NCBI GenBank assembly: GCA_039794245.1
Contig: JBDIVS010000035.1
Location: 1 to 7,198, forward strand
Reading direction: 5' to 3'
Source: DAITQM01 sp039794245
Lineage (GTDB): Bacteria > Pseudomonadota > Gammaproteobacteria > Xanthomonadales > Wenzhouxiangellaceae
DNA length: 7,198 bases
Positions 5,134 to 7,198 of the stretch are shown here, one piece after another. Numbering within the stretch: position 1 is the first letter of the stretch; every line of letters starts with the position of its first letter. Made by a program: the position numbers and the translations under genes. Under the pieces are notes generated by a model, which saw nothing but the letters and a program-made list of their open reading frames with translations, ran no database searches and was not told the DNA's origin.

Positions 5134-5204
5134 CGCCATGCGCTTTTCGGTACAGTCATCCATTCACCGCCGGCGGGCGGCGGGTATTGCGGGCGTTCGC
5201 CGGG

Positions 5205-5729
5205 CTACTGCGGCTGGAAACCGCTGTCGGTGGTGGTGGCGCGCCAGGCGCCGGCGACGCCGGGGATCGGGTAGAACAAACCGGCGGCACGGAACGGCCA
5301 GTTACGCCCTCCGGCGGCGACCAGCCTGCCCGAAATTTCCCAGCCCGGCTGGTCGTCGATATTACCGGCGGCGAGGCGCGTGCTCTTTGGCTGATCAAGG
5401 GTGATCGGGATTTCGACTTCCTCGGCGCTCTGGGCGATGATCTCGAATGTCATCACTTCCCCGCTGAGCGGGACCGGCTCGCCGTCGATGCTGAATTCGA
5501 GATCGAGGCGGGCGACCGAAAGCGGCACGCTGTTCGGGTTCTGCACCCTGACGGTCATCTGCGGCGGCTCGCTCAGCGCCTGTAGCTGGCTGACGCGGAC
5601 CAGTGGCGGCAGGCCGCGGATCTGGCGCGGGCCCGAACACGCTGCAAGCAGTGCGAGGCCGGCGGCCAGCGCCAATACACCCGGTGTGTTGCCGAACAAG
5701 CGAGCGCTCGCTGAGCGTGGAGAAGACAT
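5205..5729 (-). CDS. LEA2-type (water stress/hypersensitive response domain) lipoprotein
   Basis: A 174-residue lipoprotein with one LEA type 2 domain. Residues 1-30 are a lipoprotein signal: Arg in the n-region, an Ala/Leu core, then lipobox LAAC with the lipidated Cys31. The next residue is Ser, not Asp, so sorting to the outer membrane is expected. The mature part is a beta-sandwich of the LEA14/WHy kind: RVQNPNSVPLSVARLDLEFSIDG (61-83) is the hallmark, with the NPN motif followed by strands, then the acidic EVMTFEIIAQSAEEVEIPI (91-109) and a closing Gly-Trp-rich part. The exact job of bacterial LEA2 lipoproteins is unknown; envelope stress protection is suggested. The ATG at 5729 has GGAG about 9 bases upstream and is preferred to a TTG at 5753. 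The ABC ATPase gene ends 40 bases upstream on the same strand, so co-transcription is possible. Confidence 0.88.
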   Translation of the reverse strand: MSSPRSASARLFGNTPGVLALAAGLALLAACSGPRQIRGLPPLVRVSQLQALSEPPQMTVRVQNPNSVPLSVARLDLEFSIDGEPVPLSGEVMTFEIIAQSAEEVEIPITLDQPKSTRLAAGNIDDQPGWEISGRLVAAGGRNWPFRAAGLFYPIPGVAGAWRATTTDSGFQPQ

Positions 5730-5769
5730 AGGCCGGCACTCCGGGGTTGGCAAGTCAATGCCGCAGATT

Positions 5770-7198
5770 CTACCGCTTCGCGGCCGCCCGCCGCGCCGCG
5801 GCGACCAGATCGCGGCTGAGCGGGTGGACGGGTGCCGACAGCAGGGCGGGCATCGTCGTAGTTTCGACGATGCGGCCGTCGGCGATGACGATCACCGGGC
5901 CGGCGAGCAGCGCCAGCGCCTTTAGGTCATGGGAGATGACGATCATCGCCAACCCCCGCTCGCGGTTCAAGCGGGCTAAAAGGCGGATGATCTCCGCCTG
6001 CACCGGGGCATCGAGCGCCGCGAACGGTTCGTCGGCGACCAGCAACTGCGGCTCGGCGGCGAGTGCCCTGGCGATCGTCACACGGGCCTGCTGGCCGATC
6101 GACAATTGGTGCGGATAACGGCCGACGACGGTCGCCTCAAGCTGGACGGCGGATAACAACTCGACCACCTGGCGGGCGGCAAGGCCGGCCGGTCTGCCGG
6201 TGGCGGACAGCGCTTCGCCGATGCTCTGCCCGGCGGTTAGCAGCGGATCGAGCGCGGCTGCCGGATTCTGAAAAAGCAACTGGGCGACACGGCGGAACGA
6301 AGCCGGCTGCAGCCGTTTGCCCTGCCATGAAATTTCGCCGCCGGTCACCGGCACCAGCCCGAACAAGGCACGCGCCAGCGTGCTCTTTCCGGCACCCGAC
6401 ACCCCGGTGACGCCGAGGATCTCACCGCGCCTGAGGGCAAAATCGACCGCCGCGAGCACTTCGCGGCCGGCGCCGGGATGGCGCGCCCGCAGGCCGCGTA
6501 CGGCGAGCAAATCCCCGCGTCCGGCATCAACACCCGGCGCGGCGGAGAGCACGGCGGCAGTGTCGGGCGCCGCGCTTGCCTCGATCCCGCCGACCCCGGC
6601 CCCCCGGTCGCCGGCCAGCGGGTGAAAACAGGCGACCCGGCGGCTGCCGGCCGGCGACCTTGTCTCGCGGCTTGTCCATTCCGGCATCTCCCGCCGGCAC
6701 CGTTCAGCGGCGAGTTCGCAGCGCGGTGCATACGGGCAACCAGTGGGCGATCGCGCTGGCGGGGTGCCGGACGCCACCGTGGCCAGCCGCTCATGGACGG
6801 CGCTCTCCCCGAGATGCGGCGACGAGTCGGCCAACAGGCGACTGTACGGATGCTCAGGCCGGGCGAGCAACTCGCCGGCCGGCGCGTCTTCCACAAGCCG
6901 CCCGCCGTAGATCACCAGCAGCCGGTCGCAGGCCCCGGCGAGCAGGCTAAGATCATGACTGATCAGCCACAGCGTTGTGCCGTACTGTTCGTGCAACTCG
7001 TGCAATTGCGCCTGCAACCGGGCCCGGGTCAGGCCATCGAGCGCCGCGCTCGGTTCGTCGAGGATCGCCAGGCGCGGCCGGCAAATCATCGCCATCGCGA
7101 TCAATATCCGCTGCTGCTGGCCGCCCGACAGGCGGTGAGGATAGGCCTGGAAAACCGCGCCCGGATCGTCGAAACCGAGCGTCTCCAGTACGTCTAGG
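5770..7198 (-). CDS. Fused double-ATPase subunit of a peptide/nickel-type ABC transporter (5' end beyond window)
   Basis: About 475 residues are visible and the start lies past the right edge. The fusion has NBD1, a linker and NBD2, the layout of YejF or GsiA, which power import of oligopeptides, glutathione or similar solutes. NBD1 lacks its Walker A (off the edge) but shows LSGGQQQR (7110-7131), LAILDEP (Walker B), SAALD (D-loop) and LISHDLS (H-loop). The linker is an oligopeptide-transporter C-terminal domain: HPYSRLL, GTPP, GCPYAPRCELAAERC and VACFHP. NBD2 is complete: Walker A GVSGAGKST (6379-6405), Q-loop LLFQNPAAALDP, signature LSIGQQAR, Walker B LLVADEP, D-loop FAALD and H-loop VISHDLK. 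The NBD2 signature departs from LSGGQ, and the chain ends soon after the H-loop in an Ala/Arg-rich tail. Permease and binding-protein genes would be expected upstream, outside the window. Substrate not determinable. Confidence 0.93.
   Translation of the reverse strand, partial: LDVLETLGFDDPGAVFQAYPHRLSGGQQQRILIAMAMICRPRLAILDEPSAALDGLTRARLQAQLHELHEQYGTTLWLISHDLSLLAGACDRLLVIYGGRLVEDAPAGELLARPEHPYSRLLADSSPHLGESAVHERLATVASGTPPARSPTGCPYAPRCELAAERCRREMPEWTSRETRSPAGSRRVACFHPLAGDRGAGVGGIEASAAPDTAAVLSAAPGVDAGRGDLLAVRGLRARHPGAGREVLAAVDFALRRGEILGVTGVSGAGKSTLARALFGLVPVTGGEISWQGKRLQPASFRRVAQLLFQNPAAALDPLLTAGQSIGEALSATGRPAGLAARQVVELLSAVQLEATVVGRYPHQLSIGQQARVTIARALAAEPQLLVADEPFAALDAPVQAEIIRLLARLNRERGLAMIVISHDLKALALLAGPVIVIADGRIVETTTMPALLSAPVHPLSRDLVAAARRAAAKR

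Noticed and set aside
5164..5190. GC-rich hairpin after the LEA2 lipoprotein gene as an intrinsic terminator
   Set aside because: Only a 6-bp CCGCCG/CGGCGG stem can be drawn and the following minus-strand bases contain no T-tract.
1..7198. Search for CRISPR arrays, tRNA or rRNA genes, toxin-antitoxin pairs, defence genes, retrons and prophage genes
   Set aside because: No regularly spaced direct repeats, cloverleaf sequences or recognisable proteins of these kinds were seen on either strand.

Overview
The window is GC-rich chromosomal DNA from a proteobacterium. A beta- or gammaproteobacterium fits best: there is a PhaI/PhaF-type phasin, a Proteobacteria-style exonuclease III, an ElaA-type acetyltransferase, a fused peptide-type ABC ATPase and a lipobox lipoprotein typical of a Gram-negative envelope. 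The phasin implies that the organism makes polyhydroxyalkanoate (PHA) granules. I cannot name a genus from the sequence alone.

Layout, left to right. (1) 1-69: the first codons of a minus-strand gene running off the left edge, with a perfect Shine-Dalgarno; it resembles the start of an IS66-type TnpA, but only 23 residues are visible. (2) 70-309: no convincing gene. It holds an 8-bp inverted repeat upstream of that start and three 9-bp-period CTTCGTGnn units just downstream of the next gene. (3) 310-1996: a two-gene minus-strand operon, an exported M20-family amidohydrolase followed 4 bases later by a small VOC/glyoxalase-like protein. (4) 2076-2629: a phasin with a strong intrinsic terminator whose distal arm plus T-tract is tandemly duplicated, and a promoter region (about 2681-2749) carrying an 18-bp near-palindrome. 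(5) 2787-3918: a SET-domain protein followed directly by exonuclease III, both on the minus strand. (6) 3960-4442: elaA-like GNAT acetyltransferase, the only convincing plus-strand gene, divergent from the SET gene and convergent with the next. (7) 4464-5030: a DUF1232 (YkvA-like) protein with its own candidate promoter. (8) 5205-5729: an LEA2-type outer-membrane lipoprotein. (9) 5770-7198: a fused double-ATPase subunit of a peptide-type ABC transporter, its 5' end beyond the right edge.

The genes do not form one pathway. The amidohydrolase/VOC pair, the SET/exonuclease pair and possibly the ABC/lipoprotein pair are co-transcribed units; the rest look like housekeeping or accessory single genes. 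I see no CRISPR array, tRNA, rRNA, toxin-antitoxin pair, defence island or prophage. The window is mostly ordinary. The points most worth a second look are the duplicated terminator, the palindrome over the phasin promoter, the SET-exonuclease coupling and the degenerate second ABC signature.
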